Below, piece by piece: positions 53,830-62,613 of a stretch of 64,000 nucleotides of DNA. A program made the translations under genes and the position numbers. The DNA is taken from assembly GCF_022095615.2 (NCBI RefSeq), contig NZ_CP155559.1, positions 1,733,501 through 1,797,500 of the forward strand. Direction: 5' to 3'. This DNA comes from Bacillus thuringiensis (GTDB taxonomy: Bacteria > Bacillota > Bacilli > Bacillales > Bacillaceae_G). The notes beneath the pieces were generated by a model that was not told where the DNA came from, made no database searches, and saw nothing but the letters and a program-made list of their open reading frames with translations. Every line of letters begins with the position of its first letter. The stretch's first letter is position 1.

Positions 53830-55188
53830 ATGGCGAATAAAGTACCGTTTTCGTTCATAGTAGTTATTGGATTAATGTTATTTGCACTATTTTTTGGAGC
53901 AGGAAATTTAATATTCCCGGCAATGCTTGGTCAATCGGCAGGAGAGAATGTATGGATTGCTAATGCTGGATTTTTAGTAACGGGTGTCGGATTACCATTA
54001 CTAGGAGTATTAGCATTTGGTTTTTCGGGTAAAGATGATTTACAGTCATTAGCAAGTCGTGCTCACCCAGTGTTCGGGATTGTGTTTACAACAGTTTTAT
54101 ACTTAGCGATTGGCCCGTTATTTGCAATACCAAGAACAGGAAATGTTTCTTATGAAATTGGTCTTAAACCGTTTATGCCAGAGGGATTTGGTTCTACACC
54201 TTTAATTCTTTTCACAATTGTATTCTTTAGCATCACTTGTTTTTTTTCGCTAAATCCTGCGAAAATTGTCGATATTGTTGGAAAAATCTTAACGCCAATT
54301 AAATTAACATTCATCGGTATTTTAGTAATCGTTGCTTTTATTCACCCGATTGGAGAAATGCAAGCACCAGTTGAAGCTTATACATCACACGCATTCTTTA
54401 AAGGATTCCAAGAAGGATACTTAACGATGGACACGCTTGCATCATTCGTATTCGGAATCATCATCATTAATGCAATTAAAGAAAAAGGTGCAAAAACGAA
54501 AACACAAATTATGGTTGTTTGTGCAAAAGCGACAATCATTGCAGCATCAATTTTAGCAATTATCTATACAGCTCTTTCTTATATGGGTGCTTCAAGTGTT
54601 GCAAAGCTTGGACATTTAGAGAACGGTGGAGAAGTATTAGCGAAAGTTTCTAACTACTATTTTGGATCATATGGCGGAGTATTATTAGGATTAATGATTA
54701 CAGTAGCGTGTTTAACAACTAGTGTGGGACTTGTATCAGCATGTTCTTCATTCTTCCATAAGTTATTCCCAAGTGTTCCTTACAAAGCAATTGCAATCAT
54801 GCTATGTGTATTTAGTGCAATTGTTGCAAACGTAGGATTAACACAATTAATTGCAGTTTCTGTTCCAGTATTAACAGCAATTTATCCACTAGCAATCGTA
54901 TTGATTTTCCTAACATTCTTCCATTCATTATTCAAGGGAAGAGCTGAAGTTTATCAAGTGAGCTTAACTATAACATTTATTATCAGTTTATTCGATGGAT
55001 TAAGTGCAGCTGGAGTTAACATTGAAGTAGTAAGTCAAGTATTTACTAAATTCCTTCCGATGCAGGAAGTAGGATTAGGCTGGATCTTCCCAGCGATTAT
55101 CGGTGGATTTATCGGATATGGCATTAGCGTTTTAAAAGAAAAAAATCAAGTTCAACCAGCAGCAAACACAAATAAGAAAATAAGTTAA
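53830..55188 (+). CDS. brnQ: Branched-chain amino acid transporter BrnQ
   Basis: The protein has 452 residues from ATG 53830 (GGGGG 8 nt upstream). LIVCS-family symporter with about 12 membrane helices. Family blocks are FFGAGNLIFPAMLGQSAG near the start and TVACLTTSVGLVSACSSFFHK in the middle. It imports leucine, isoleucine and valine with Na+ or H+. No T-box or leader terminator is visible in the 240-bp gap upstream. B. cereus group genomes carry several brnQ copies. A terminator follows. Confidence 0.92.
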   Translation: MANKVPFSFIVVIGLMLFALFFGAGNLIFPAMLGQSAGENVWIANAGFLVTGVGLPLLGVLAFGFSGKDDLQSLASRAHPVFGIVFTTVLYLAIGPLFAIPRTGNVSYEIGLKPFMPEGFGSTPLILFTIVFFSITCFFSLNPAKIVDIVGKILTPIKLTFIGILVIVAFIHPIGEMQAPVEAYTSHAFFKGFQEGYLTMDTLASFVFGIIIINAIKEKGAKTKTQIMVVCAKATIIAASILAIIYTALSYMGASSVAKLGHLENGGEVLAKVSNYYFGSYGGVLLGLMITVACLTTSVGLVSACSSFFHKLFPSVPYKAIAIMLCVFSAIVANVGLTQLIAVSVPVLTAIYPLAIVLIFLTFFHSLFKGRAEVYQVSLTITFIISLFDGLSAAGVNIEVVSQVFTKFLPMQEVGLGWIFPAIIGGFIGYGISVLKEKNQVQPAANTNKKIS

Positions 55189-55190
55189 AT

Positions 55191-55226
55191 AAAAAAGTTA
55201 TAGAACTTGTTTCTATAACTTTTTTT
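55191..55226 (+). terminator. Intrinsic terminator after brnQ
   Basis: A perfect 15-bp stem (55191-55205 with 55211-55225) has a 5-nt loop and a T run. Confidence 0.88.
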
Positions 55227-55273
55227 GTTACTATTGATAGGGATAGAAAAAATAAAGTAGTAGGGGAAATAAA

Positions 55274-55693
55274 ATGAAAAAAACAATTGATCATATCGGC
55301 ATCGCAGTTCGAGATATAGATAGTACGATACGTTTTTATGAAAAGGTGTTGTTAGGAACTTTAATAGATCGTTACGTAAGTGAAGCTCCTGGTGTTGAAA
55401 GTGAAGTAGCCATTCTTGAAGTGGATGGAGATAGAATTGAATTACTCGCACCAACGAATAATACGACTTCACCAATTGCCAGATTTATAAAACAAAAAGG
55501 TAAAGGTGTTCATCACGTTGCATATCGTGTCGATGATTTAGATGTAGCTTTAGAAGAATTAAAAGAACAAGGTATTCGAACGTTAGAGCATACACTTCGG
55601 ATTAATAAGCACGGTAGAAGGTTAATTTACCTTAACCCAGCGGATACAGAGGGAACAATCATTGAGTATTGTGATTATCCGGAAGAGAAGTAG
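55274..55693 (+). CDS. mce: Methylmalonyl-CoA epimerase (VOC family)
   Basis: This 139-residue glyoxalase/VOC protein has two beta-alpha-beta-beta-beta units. It begins IDHIGIAVRDIDSTIRFYEKVLL, the usual start with the metal-ligand His. GVHHVAYRVDDLD carries the second His, and the Glu in GTIIEYCDYP is the third ligand. It interconverts the (R)- and (S)-methylmalonyl-CoA isomers. No methylmalonyl-CoA mutase is in the window. The start ATG 55274 has TAGGGGAAA upstream. It is monocistronic, with a terminator. Confidence 0.87.
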   Translation: MKKTIDHIGIAVRDIDSTIRFYEKVLLGTLIDRYVSEAPGVESEVAILEVDGDRIELLAPTNNTTSPIARFIKQKGKGVHHVAYRVDDLDVALEELKEQGIRTLEHTLRINKHGRRLIYLNPADTEGTIIEYCDYPEEK

Positions 55694-55712
55694 AGAAATT
55701 TTATGATGGAAG

Positions 55713-55746
55713 AAAGGCATTACGTAATAACGTAATGCCTTTTTTA
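55713..55746 (+). terminator. Intrinsic terminator after mce
   Basis: A perfect 13-bp stem (55713-55725 with 55730-55742) has a 4-nt loop and a T run. Confidence 0.88.
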
Positions 55747-56026
55747 TTTATGTATTTCACACTTTCTTCACAAATGATTCACGATTACTTTTCTTCTTCA
55801 GGAACTTACATAAATATATTTTATGATATAATAACAATCGACTTTAAAAATGTAAGTTGTGTCTATGAAGGTAGTTACTATTGTATTGGAAGTTAAGAGG
55901 TGAGAGAGAAATAAAAGAGTTACACTGTATAGAAATTTATATTTAATTAGGTTAATATTTCGCCGGAGAATTGAACTTGGGAAGTTTAAGGAATGAAAGT
56001 ATAGCGATGAGGAAGAAAGAAGTGAA
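55747..56026 (+). other. Upstream region of ycnJ
   Basis: This 280-bp non-coding region has a candidate promoter CTTACA (55805)/TATAAT (55827), 16 bp apart. This leaves a leader of about 190 nt before ycnJ. I see no CsoR or YcnK site that I could name with confidence. Confidence 0.45.
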
Positions 56027-57676
56027 ATGATTGTGAAAGTAATGAAAAGGTTAGGGGCATTGCTATTAATTGCATGTGTGCTTATTATATCGATACCAAA
56101 AAGTGCATCTGCTCATGCGTACATTGTGAAATCAAACCCTGCTGAAAATGAAACGTTAAAGAAAGCGCCAGCTGTTGTGAAAATTGAATTCGATGAGGAT
56201 ATACAAGTTTCGCATTTTAATACATTGTTTGTAAGAGATACATCAGGTACAAGAGTAGATTCAAAAGATGCTCATATCGATAAGAAAAATAAAAAAATAT
56301 TAGAAGTAGGGTTAAAAGAAAACTTAAAAAACGGACTCTACTCTATTCAGTGGAAAGTGATTTCTGCTGACGGGCATCCTATTCAAGGAGTTATTCCGTT
56401 CCGAATTGGATCAGAGGAAGCGGGAGCAGACGATGTACAGGTAGAAGAGATGGGATATGTCCCGCAAATAGATATGATTATGGAACGTGGCGTTTTATAT
56501 ACAAGTTTCTCACTATTTATAGGAGTGCTATTCTTTAATCTTATTATGTATAAAGGGAATGCAAGCTCGGTTCGATCTAGGAGTAAAAAAATAATATGGA
56601 TCTCATTAATTGGTATATTCATTAGTTTACTATTCAATCTACCATTGCAAGCAAAAATAAATGCGGATGTTTCATGGCTAGAAGCATTCGATCCTTTACT
56701 ATTAAAAGAAACGTTACAGCTTTCCGTTTTTAGTTACGTATGGTTCACTCAAATGACTCTTATTAGTTTACTTATAATCGTTACGTATTTCGCGATGAAG
56801 TGTGAGAAGCTATCGTCGTTTAAAGTATGGAGCATTCCAATAGTATTGTTTATTGGGATACTTGTTATGAAAGCCTTTAATAGTCACGCATATGGTTTAA
56901 AGTTTAAAGATATTGCAGTCGTTATGGATTTTCTACATTTATTTGCAGCTTCACTATGGATTGGCGGTCTATCATCCATTATTCTTCTTTTACGTAAAGA
57001 AGGTGATAAGTGGAATATGTATTGGGATATGATTAAGCGTTTTTCACCGTGGGCGACAGGTGCTGTCATTGTGATTTTAATAACAGGCCTTTTTAACAGT
57101 ACATTTTTTATTCCAACAATCCACTCGTTATTTGATACGAAGTATGGATTAGCTTTATTAGCGAAGATACTTTTATTCATTTTCATGGGAATATTGGGAA
57201 TTGTTCACTATGTGAAAGGGAAAATGAGAGCGGAGCAAGGATTAGGCACTACGATGAAAGTAGAGTTTATCATCGGAATTATCATCTTTGTCATCGTAGC
57301 TTTTATGACAAACGTACAAACACCGCCGATGCCTCCTACTGGACCGTTTACAGAGAGTAAGCAATTAGATAATGGGTATGAACTTACTTTACATGTAAGT
57401 CCTAATAAAGTAGGACAGAATATATTTCATATTACTTTAAAGGATGAAAACGGACAACCCGTTACTGATATGGAGCAAATTATTTTAACTACTCAATCAT
57501 TAGATATGAATATGGGAAAAGGTTCATTTAAAGTTTCGGCCGTTTCACCAGGAGAATATGAAGCGGAAGGTATGTATATTAACATGACAGGAAACTGGAA
57601 TATACAAGTGCACGGATTAACAAAATCTCTTGATAGTTTTGATACGGATTATAAATTTATAGTAGGTGGCAGATAA
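56027..57676 (+). CDS. ycnJ: Copper-handling protein YcnJ (CopC-CopD fusion)
   Basis: This 549-residue protein has a signal peptide to ASA followed by His30 at the start of the mature protein (HAYIVKSNP), a CopC beta domain (about 30-128) with the second copper-site DGHP, a CopD membrane domain of eight helices (about 150-425), and a C-terminal YtkA/FixH-like domain (about 440-549). CopC binds Cu2+ and CopD is thought to import it. In B. subtilis YcnJ acts in copper acquisition with YcnI and YcnK. Here ycnI follows after 34 bp and no ycnK is present. The start ATG 56027 has GAAGTGA nearby, but ATG 56042 cannot be excluded. Confidence 0.9.
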   Translation: MIVKVMKRLGALLLIACVLIISIPKSASAHAYIVKSNPAENETLKKAPAVVKIEFDEDIQVSHFNTLFVRDTSGTRVDSKDAHIDKKNKKILEVGLKENLKNGLYSIQWKVISADGHPIQGVIPFRIGSEEAGADDVQVEEMGYVPQIDMIMERGVLYTSFSLFIGVLFFNLIMYKGNASSVRSRSKKIIWISLIGIFISLLFNLPLQAKINADVSWLEAFDPLLLKETLQLSVFSYVWFTQMTLISLLIIVTYFAMKCEKLSSFKVWSIPIVLFIGILVMKAFNSHAYGLKFKDIAVVMDFLHLFAASLWIGGLSSIILLLRKEGDKWNMYWDMIKRFSPWATGAVIVILITGLFNSTFFIPTIHSLFDTKYGLALLAKILLFIFMGILGIVHYVKGKMRAEQGLGTTMKVEFIIGIIIFVIVAFMTNVQTPPMPPTGPFTESKQLDNGYELTLHVSPNKVGQNIFHITLKDENGQPVTDMEQIILTTQSLDMNMGKGSFKVSAVSPGEYEAEGMYINMTGNWNIQVHGLTKSLDSFDTDYKFIVGGR

Positions 57677-57710
57677 AGAGAAGGTATAGATAAAAAGGAG
57701 CTAATAGAAA

Positions 57711-58331
57711 ATGAAACGTATAAAAAAATTAGGAACAACAATGATCGCAACAATAATTGCAATGGGAATTTTTTCGTTACCTGTTAGTGCTCACGTAACT
57801 GTGCAACCAGCAACTTCTGACATTGGCTCTTGGGAGACTTACACAATAAAGGTACCAGTTGAAAAAAATGAGGCAACGACAAAAGTTACACTGAAAATCC
57901 CGTCTGGCGTTGAGTTTCAGCAGTATGAACCAGTACCAGGATGGAAAGTGGAAGAACAAAAAGATACAGATGGAAAAGTTAAAACTGTAGTATGGGAAGC
58001 GACAGGAGAAGGGATTTTATCTGGTCAGTTCCAACGATTTACTTTCGTTGCTAAAAACCCAAATAAAGAACAAAAAATAGTTTGGGATGCATATCAACAA
58101 TATAAAGACGGAGAAATTGTTGAATGGACAGGCGATGAAAAAGCTGAAAAACCTCATTCACTTACTACAATTGCAAAAGGTACGTCATTAACAGGAGAAC
58201 ATGGAGAAGTGTCTAATGTAGAAAAGAATGAAGGTACTAGTCATATGCAAACAATAGCAATTGTTTTATCTATTTTGGCGATTGTATCGTCGGTGGGAAC
58301 GTGTATTTTTGTAGTCCGTCGTAAACGATAA
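57711..58331 (+). CDS. ycnI: Copper-binding protein YcnI (DUF1775)
   Basis: This 206-residue protein has a signal peptide ending VSA, so the mature protein begins at His28 (HVTVQP), the copper-binding N-terminal His of the YcnI fold. The beta-sandwich domain (about 28-155) contains the Trp-rich blocks IGSWETYTIKVP, GWKVEEQ and VEWTG. A C-terminal single helix (IAIVLSILAIVSSVGTCIFVV) anchors it in the membrane. It binds copper at the outer face and works with YcnJ upstream. The start ATG 57711 has AAGGAG about 11 nt upstream. A terminator follows. Confidence 0.92.
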   Translation: MKRIKKLGTTMIATIIAMGIFSLPVSAHVTVQPATSDIGSWETYTIKVPVEKNEATTKVTLKIPSGVEFQQYEPVPGWKVEEQKDTDGKVKTVVWEATGEGILSGQFQRFTFVAKNPNKEQKIVWDAYQQYKDGEIVEWTGDEKAEKPHSLTTIAKGTSLTGEHGEVSNVEKNEGTSHMQTIAIVLSILAIVSSVGTCIFVVRRKR

Positions 58332-58340
58332 GTAACATTG

Positions 58341-58375
58341 AAAGGTCTCATCAAGAGTAATGAGACCTTTTTATT
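58341..58375 (+). terminator. Terminator after ycnI
   Basis: AAAGGTCTCAT (58341-58351) pairs perfectly with 58360-58370, followed by TTATT. Confidence 0.85.
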
Positions 58376-58453
58376 AGATTTATGGATTAGTAAGAATGAG
58401 GATACTGGCACTATCGCAGTCAGTACATAATGAAATTTATTGATGCACGGAAA

Positions 58454-59230
58454 TCAATTGACAGTTACTCTGTCTTCCGGCAGGAAATCATGTTCTAGCC
58501 AATTTTCGATTAAACTATTAAATAGGTTTGGGTTTGCTAAAGGAATTCCATGACCGATGTTAGAAATAATAATACCTGTGCAATTAGGGTTGCTTTTAAT
58601 AATTTCAGTCACCGATTTTTTCATGATATTTTTTTCTTTTTCTCCAACCGTTACTAATATGTTGCTACTAGCATTTTCAAAACCTTTTGGTATTGTAAAC
58701 GACATATTTTCTTCTAATATCCTCATAAATGTATTTTTACTTATTTGACAACTATCATGATAATAGTTGTCAAAGTTTGTTCCATCTATGTACATTGATT
58801 TTGCTTGTATTTTGGAAAACGTCTTACTCTTTATAAGGGAGTAGGTTAAGCCAAGGGAGTTTATTAATGCTTTAGCAAAAGGAATTGGTTGGACTAAGGC
58901 ACTATTTATCATGGCATATTGGATTAAGTCAGGTTGTATGCTAAGCATGGCAATCAACACTTGAGCACCTAATGAAAATCCAATTACTATAACAGTTTTT
59001 CCTTGTCCTTTTTCTTCAATTAGTTCAATGATTTTTTTAGCACTAAAATTTATTGAGAAATGATCTTTATTTCTGTTTTTCCCTTGCTCAGGTAAATCAG
59101 GAACAAGGCAGTGAAAGTTAGTAAAATGTTTAATTTGTTTGTCCCACATCCATCCACTGACTCCGCCTCCGTGAATAAAAACCATAAGTGGAGAGCTTGT
59201 ATCTCCAAATTCTCTATAATGTAAAACCAT
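58454..59230 (-). CDS. Alpha/beta hydrolase
   Basis: The protein has 258 residues from ATG 59230, chosen because GGGGGAG lies directly upstream; a longer start at 59269 has no ribosome site. It shows FIHGGGVSGWMW (oxyanion loop), IGFSLGAQV (nucleophile Ser) and NIGHGIPLANP (catalytic His). The overall form is that of small-ester or lactone hydrolases. No membrane segment. It stands alone, and the substrate is unknown. Confidence 0.85.
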   Translation of the reverse strand: MVLHYREFGDTSSPLMVFIHGGGVSGWMWDKQIKHFTNFHCLVPDLPEQGKNRNKDHFSINFSAKKIIELIEEKGQGKTVIVIGFSLGAQVLIAMLSIQPDLIQYAMINSALVQPIPFAKALINSLGLTYSLIKSKTFSKIQAKSMYIDGTNFDNYYHDSCQISKNTFMRILEENMSFTIPKGFENASSNILVTVGEKEKNIMKKSVTEIIKSNPNCTGIIISNIGHGIPLANPNLFNSLIENWLEHDFLPEDRVTVN

Positions 59231-59373
59231 ATAACTCCCCCTTATAATTGGAATTGTAAGTCCATCCATGTGTACTATAATATTTTTACTACTTAATTAT
59301 CATCATACAATAAAAAAGAAAAAATTTCCTTTTGCTAAGGTTCTAAGTGACTGTACTCATAAAATGATAAAAA

Positions 59374-59404
59374 AGAAAGAGCCTACAAACAGTAGGCTCT
59401 TTCT
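59374..59404. terminator. Terminator after EamA-type gene
   Basis: A perfect 13-bp stem (59374-59386 with 59392-59404) has a 5-nt loop, directly after the minus-strand gene at 59410. The T run favours that strand. Confidence 0.85.
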
Positions 59405-59409
59405 CAAAT

Positions 59410-60315
59410 TTATTTCACTTCAACCTGTTGCCTTACAGCAATTGTTTTCGGCTTTATATTTACAAAGCAAATACTCACAACAATAAATAATAGTCCGATG
59501 AATAAGCTAATAGTAATGGCCTCATGTAAGAAAATTGAACTTACAATAATAGCGATTAGTGGAATAAGAAATGTATAAGCCCCAACTTTACTTGCTTCAC
59601 CAGCTCCAACAAGAGTAAAGTATGCAAGCCATCCCATTGCAATAACAAAGAATGAAATAAAGAGAAGTACGCTAACAAACGGTATACTCCAAGCGATACT
59701 AGACCAGCTTTCAAACTCTGATCCAAATCCAATTAAGCAAAAACCGCCAATAATAAGCTGTAGTGTTACCATCCAAATAGCATTCACACGGTGACCAGTT
59801 TTCTTAATAAATACTGTACCTAGTGCCCAGCCAATCGCACATCCTAACGCGAGGAGGATTCCGACAATAGAAATATGTCCAGTTAAACTACTAGAGCTAA
59901 TAACACCTACGCCAATAAATCCAAGAACAAGCCCGAAAATTTTTAAGCCATGCATAGATTCTTCAAGCCAAATCCATGAGAAAATGCCGAGTAAAACAGG
60001 TTGTAGAAATACAATGGCGGAAAATAAACCAGCAGGCATATATTGAAGGCCAACAGTTTGTAATCCGTAAAATATAATGATGTTAAGTAAAGAAGAAATA
60101 ACGTATAAATGCCAAGTTTCTTTTAAGTGTAACTCTTTGTATTTCGGTAATGCGAAAAGGAGTAAAATGAATCCTCCAATTAAAGTTCGAACGCCTGCAA
60201 ATAAAACGGGTGGTGTATAATGCAGGGCAAACTTAGATAAAGGCCAATTGATTCCCCACATGAAAACGAGAAAGGTAAGGATTATGGCCGTTTTAGTTCG
60301 AGAAAGCTGTGTCAC
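59410..60315 (-). CDS. EamA/DMT-family transporter
   Basis: This 301-residue membrane protein has ten helices in two EamA repeats (about 8-137 and 152-285). Conserved blocks are MWGINWPLSKFALHYTPP at the start and the second repeat start IVGILLALGCAIGWALGTVFIKK. Family members export or import amino acids, nucleotides or small organics. It is divergent from the LysR gene at 60413, a common exporter-regulator pair. The start at 60315 has AAGGAGG upstream. Confidence 0.9.
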   Translation of the reverse strand: MTQLSRTKTAIILTFLVFMWGINWPLSKFALHYTPPVLFAGVRTLIGGFILLLFALPKYKELHLKETWHLYVISSLLNIIIFYGLQTVGLQYMPAGLFSAIVFLQPVLLGIFSWIWLEESMHGLKIFGLVLGFIGVGVISSSSLTGHISIVGILLALGCAIGWALGTVFIKKTGHRVNAIWMVTLQLIIGGFCLIGFGSEFESWSSIAWSIPFVSVLLFISFFVIAMGWLAYFTLVGAGEASKVGAYTFLIPLIAIIVSSIFLHEAITISLFIGLLFIVVSICFVNIKPKTIAVRQQVEVK

Positions 60316-60412
60316 GGTAAGACCTCCTTGTTGTTATTCATTTCACTATGATATGATATCGACTGTAATAAATAAAATGAATCTTTTTTATAAGGAGTAT
60401 AAGTGATTAGTT

Positions 60413-61282
60413 ATGACCATTACACAACTGCAAGTATTAATAAAAACTGTTGAGCTAGGTAGTTTTACGAAGGCTGCTCGGGTGTTAAATATGACGCAGC
60501 CAGCTGTAAGTCACGCCATTTCAAGTATTGAGTCAGAGTTAGGAGTTACGATTCTTATACGTGATAAACGAAAAGGATTAATCGTTACGGATGTAGGAAA
60601 CAGAATTCTTGTACATATTAGAGAGATTTTGAACGGCGTAGAGAAGATTGAGCAAGAAGTTGCGATGGAGAAAGGGCACGAAGTTGGGACGATTCGAATT
60701 GGGAGTTTTCCGAGTGCTTCTGCACATTTCTTACCCAAAATGATAAATCTCTTTAAGGAGAAGTATCCGAACTTAGAAGTCGTTCTTTGTGAAGGAACAA
60801 TTAAAGAAGTTGAAGATTGGTTAGTATCAAGGGTTGTTGATATAGGAATTGTTATTTTGCCTAATAAAGAGATGGAGATTGTCCCGTTAACGAAGGGAAA
60901 AATGGTTGCTATCTTAAGAGAGGATCATCCTCTTTGTAAGAAGGACTCTATTACAATTAGTGATTTAGAGAATGAACCGATCATATTATGTAAGGGTGGA
61001 TACGAACCACCCATTATTGATATGTTTAAACAAGCTAACGTACCACTTCGGGCTGAATATGTAATATCGACCGTTACTACAGCTTTAAATATGATTCAGG
61101 AAGGGCTAGGTATTGCAATATTAGCTGAATTATCTTTAACGAATTTACCACAGAATGTGCAAACGAGAGAATTGGAACCGCAAGTATGGAGAGAAATTGC
61201 TTTAGCTGTTCCTTCATTAAAGGATTCTTCAATCGCTGTACAGCTATTTATTGAAGAATTTCAAGCACTATTTGCAGAATGA
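60413..61282 (+). CDS. LysR-family transcriptional regulator
   Basis: This 289-residue regulator has a helix-turn-helix near residues 15-40 (GSFTKAARVLNMTQPAVSHAISSIESEL) and an effector domain with GTIRIGSFPSASAHFLP and the VIVILPNKEM block. The start ATG 60413 has AAGGAG about 14 nt upstream. It is divergent from the EamA transporter, its probable target. A weak terminator lies after the stop. Effector unknown. Confidence 0.9.
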   Translation: MTITQLQVLIKTVELGSFTKAARVLNMTQPAVSHAISSIESELGVTILIRDKRKGLIVTDVGNRILVHIREILNGVEKIEQEVAMEKGHEVGTIRIGSFPSASAHFLPKMINLFKEKYPNLEVVLCEGTIKEVEDWLVSRVVDIGIVILPNKEMEIVPLTKGKMVAILREDHPLCKKDSITISDLENEPIILCKGGYEPPIIDMFKQANVPLRAEYVISTVTTALNMIQEGLGIAILAELSLTNLPQNVQTRELEPQVWREIALAVPSLKDSSIAVQLFIEEFQALFAE

Positions 61283-61283
61283 A

Positions 61284-61318
61284 AAGAGGTGTCCCATATA
61301 TCTTAATGGGATACTTTT
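61284..61318 (+). terminator. Weak terminator after LysR gene
   Basis: GTGTCCCAT pairs with ATGGGATAC with one G-U pair. The flanks are AAGAG and TTTTTA. Confidence 0.6.
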
Positions 61319-61349
61319 TAATTTACTTATAAAAAATTTATGAAAAGGA

Positions 61350-61385
61350 TTGACTTATCTTTTTGTTGTAACTATAATGATTACA
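61350..61385 (+). promoter_or_regulatory. Rrf2 gene promoter with operator over the -10
   Basis: TTGACT (61350) and TATAAT (61373) are 17 bp apart. The 19-bp site TGTAACTATAATGATTACA (61367-61385) covers the -10. It shares TGTAACT and TGATTACA with the site at 61862 before the DsbA-like gene, so both promoters probably answer to the Rrf2 protein. Confidence 0.75.
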
Positions 61386-61399
61386 TCGAGGTGGTGATC

Positions 61400-61834
61400 A
61401 TGATGAAAATTAGTAGCCGCTTTTCTATAGCTGTTCATATTTTATCTATTTTGAAAAACAATCCATCTTCAATTTGTACTTCAGACTATATGGCTGAAAG
61501 TGTAAATACGAATCCAGTAGTCATTCGTAAAATGATGTCGTACTTGAAGCAAGCTGGATTTGTATATGTAAATCGCGGCCCAGGTGGTGCGGGATTATTA
61601 AAGGATTTACATGAAATCACATTGTTGGATGTGTATCATGCAGTAAATGTAGTCGAAGAAGACAAGCTATTTCATATTCACGAGCAACCAAATCCAGATT
61701 GTCCAATTGGAGCGAATATTCAAGCTGTATTAGAAGTTATATTAATACAAGCGCAATCTGCGATGGAAGAAGTTTTAAGAAATATTACAATGGGGCAGTT
61801 GTTTGAAGCTTTGCAAGAAAAAATGAATGCTTAA
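61400..61834 (+). CDS. Rrf2-family transcriptional regulator
   Basis: The protein has 144 residues from ATG 61400, about 15 nt after the predicted start point; an ATG at 61340 lies before the promoter. It shows the Rrf2 winged helix: FSIAVHILSIL, the recognition segment NPVVIRKMMSYLKQAGFVYVNRGPGGAGLL and a helix. A single Cys in NPDCPIGANI is the only thiol in that region, unlike the three-Cys Fe-S members, so it looks like the YwnA/redox-thiol type. The operator at its own promoter and at the following operon suggests autorepression and control of the DsbA/nitroreductase pair. Confidence 0.88.
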   Translation: MMKISSRFSIAVHILSILKNNPSSICTSDYMAESVNTNPVVIRKMMSYLKQAGFVYVNRGPGGAGLLKDLHEITLLDVYHAVNVVEEDKLFHIHEQPNPDCPIGANIQAVLEVILIQAQSAMEEVLRNITMGQLFEALQEKMNA

Positions 61835-61861
61835 ATCATATTTATATTTTTTTGCCATTAA

Positions 61862-61880
61862 TGTAACTGATTTGATTACA
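61862..61880 (+). promoter_or_regulatory. Second copy of the Rrf2-type operator, upstream of the DsbA-like gene
   Basis: TGTAACTGATTTGATTACA (61862-61880) matches the site at 61367-61385 at 15 of 19 positions, with identical TGTAACT and TGATTACA arms. It lies 26-44 bp before the ATG at 61906. TTGCCA (61852) and TTACAA (61876, with a TG extension) give a possible promoter overlapping it. Confidence 0.7.
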
Positions 61881-61905
61881 ACTATAAAGGTAAGGTGTAA
61901 AAATT

Positions 61906-62556
61906 ATGACTGTAAAAATGAAAGTATACTCAGATTTTATATGTCCATTTTGTTTTTTAGCAAAAGGTCCATTAGATGAGGTAGCGAAAGAGAATGATGT
62001 AGAGATTGAATGGATGCCATTTGAATTACGTCCAAGTCCATATTCAAAAATAGATCCATGGAATGAGCCAGAAAAATTAGGTTCATGGGATGCTTTCATT
62101 CTTCCAACCGCGAAGAAGTTAGGAATCGATATGCGTTTGCCACGTGTTTCTCCGCATCCATATACACATTTAGCTTTTGAAGGATGTCAATTTGCGAAAG
62201 AACGTGGACTTGGAAATGAGTATCATCACCGCGTATTCACAGCATTTTTCCAAGAGGAGCAAAACATTGAAGATATTGATGTTTTAACAAAATTAGCGGT
62301 AGAAGTAGGTCTTCCTGAAGCCGAATTTAAAGATGCTTTAGTAAATCGAAAATATAAAGAAAAGCACCAAGAAGCAATTCAGCACGCATATGATGAGGCA
62401 AATATTATGGCTGTTCCAACTGTCATGATTGGAGATGAAGTCATTCAAGGACTTGCTAGTAAAGAAACGCTACAAAGAGTAATTGATAAAGAAATTGAAA
62501 AGGAAAAAACAAATTCATTTGAAGGTATGCAGTGTAATACAGATGGATATTGCTAA
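61906..62556 (+). CDS. DsbA-family oxidoreductase, FrnE-like
   Basis: This 216-residue cytoplasmic protein has a thioredoxin fold with the redox motif C13-P-F-C16 in YSDFICPFCFLAKG, and no signal peptide. It shows the FrnE-type helical insertion and the cis-Pro loop NIMAVPTVMIG. FrnE-type DsbA relatives act as cytosolic thiol-disulfide enzymes or polyketide-related isomerases. It is the first gene of a pair with the nitroreductase-like gene 57 bp downstream, and follows the Rrf2-type operator. A role in thiol or electrophile stress is likely by context. Confidence 0.88.
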   Translation: MTVKMKVYSDFICPFCFLAKGPLDEVAKENDVEIEWMPFELRPSPYSKIDPWNEPEKLGSWDAFILPTAKKLGIDMRLPRVSPHPYTHLAFEGCQFAKERGLGNEYHHRVFTAFFQEEQNIEDIDVLTKLAVEVGLPEAEFKDALVNRKYKEKHQEAIQHAYDEANIMAVPTVMIGDEVIQGLASKETLQRVIDKEIEKEKTNSFEGMQCNTDGYC

Positions 62557-62613
62557 TTCGCTTGTTATGAAATAACAAAATAAATTATAAAACAAATATT
62601 TGGAGGAATTAAC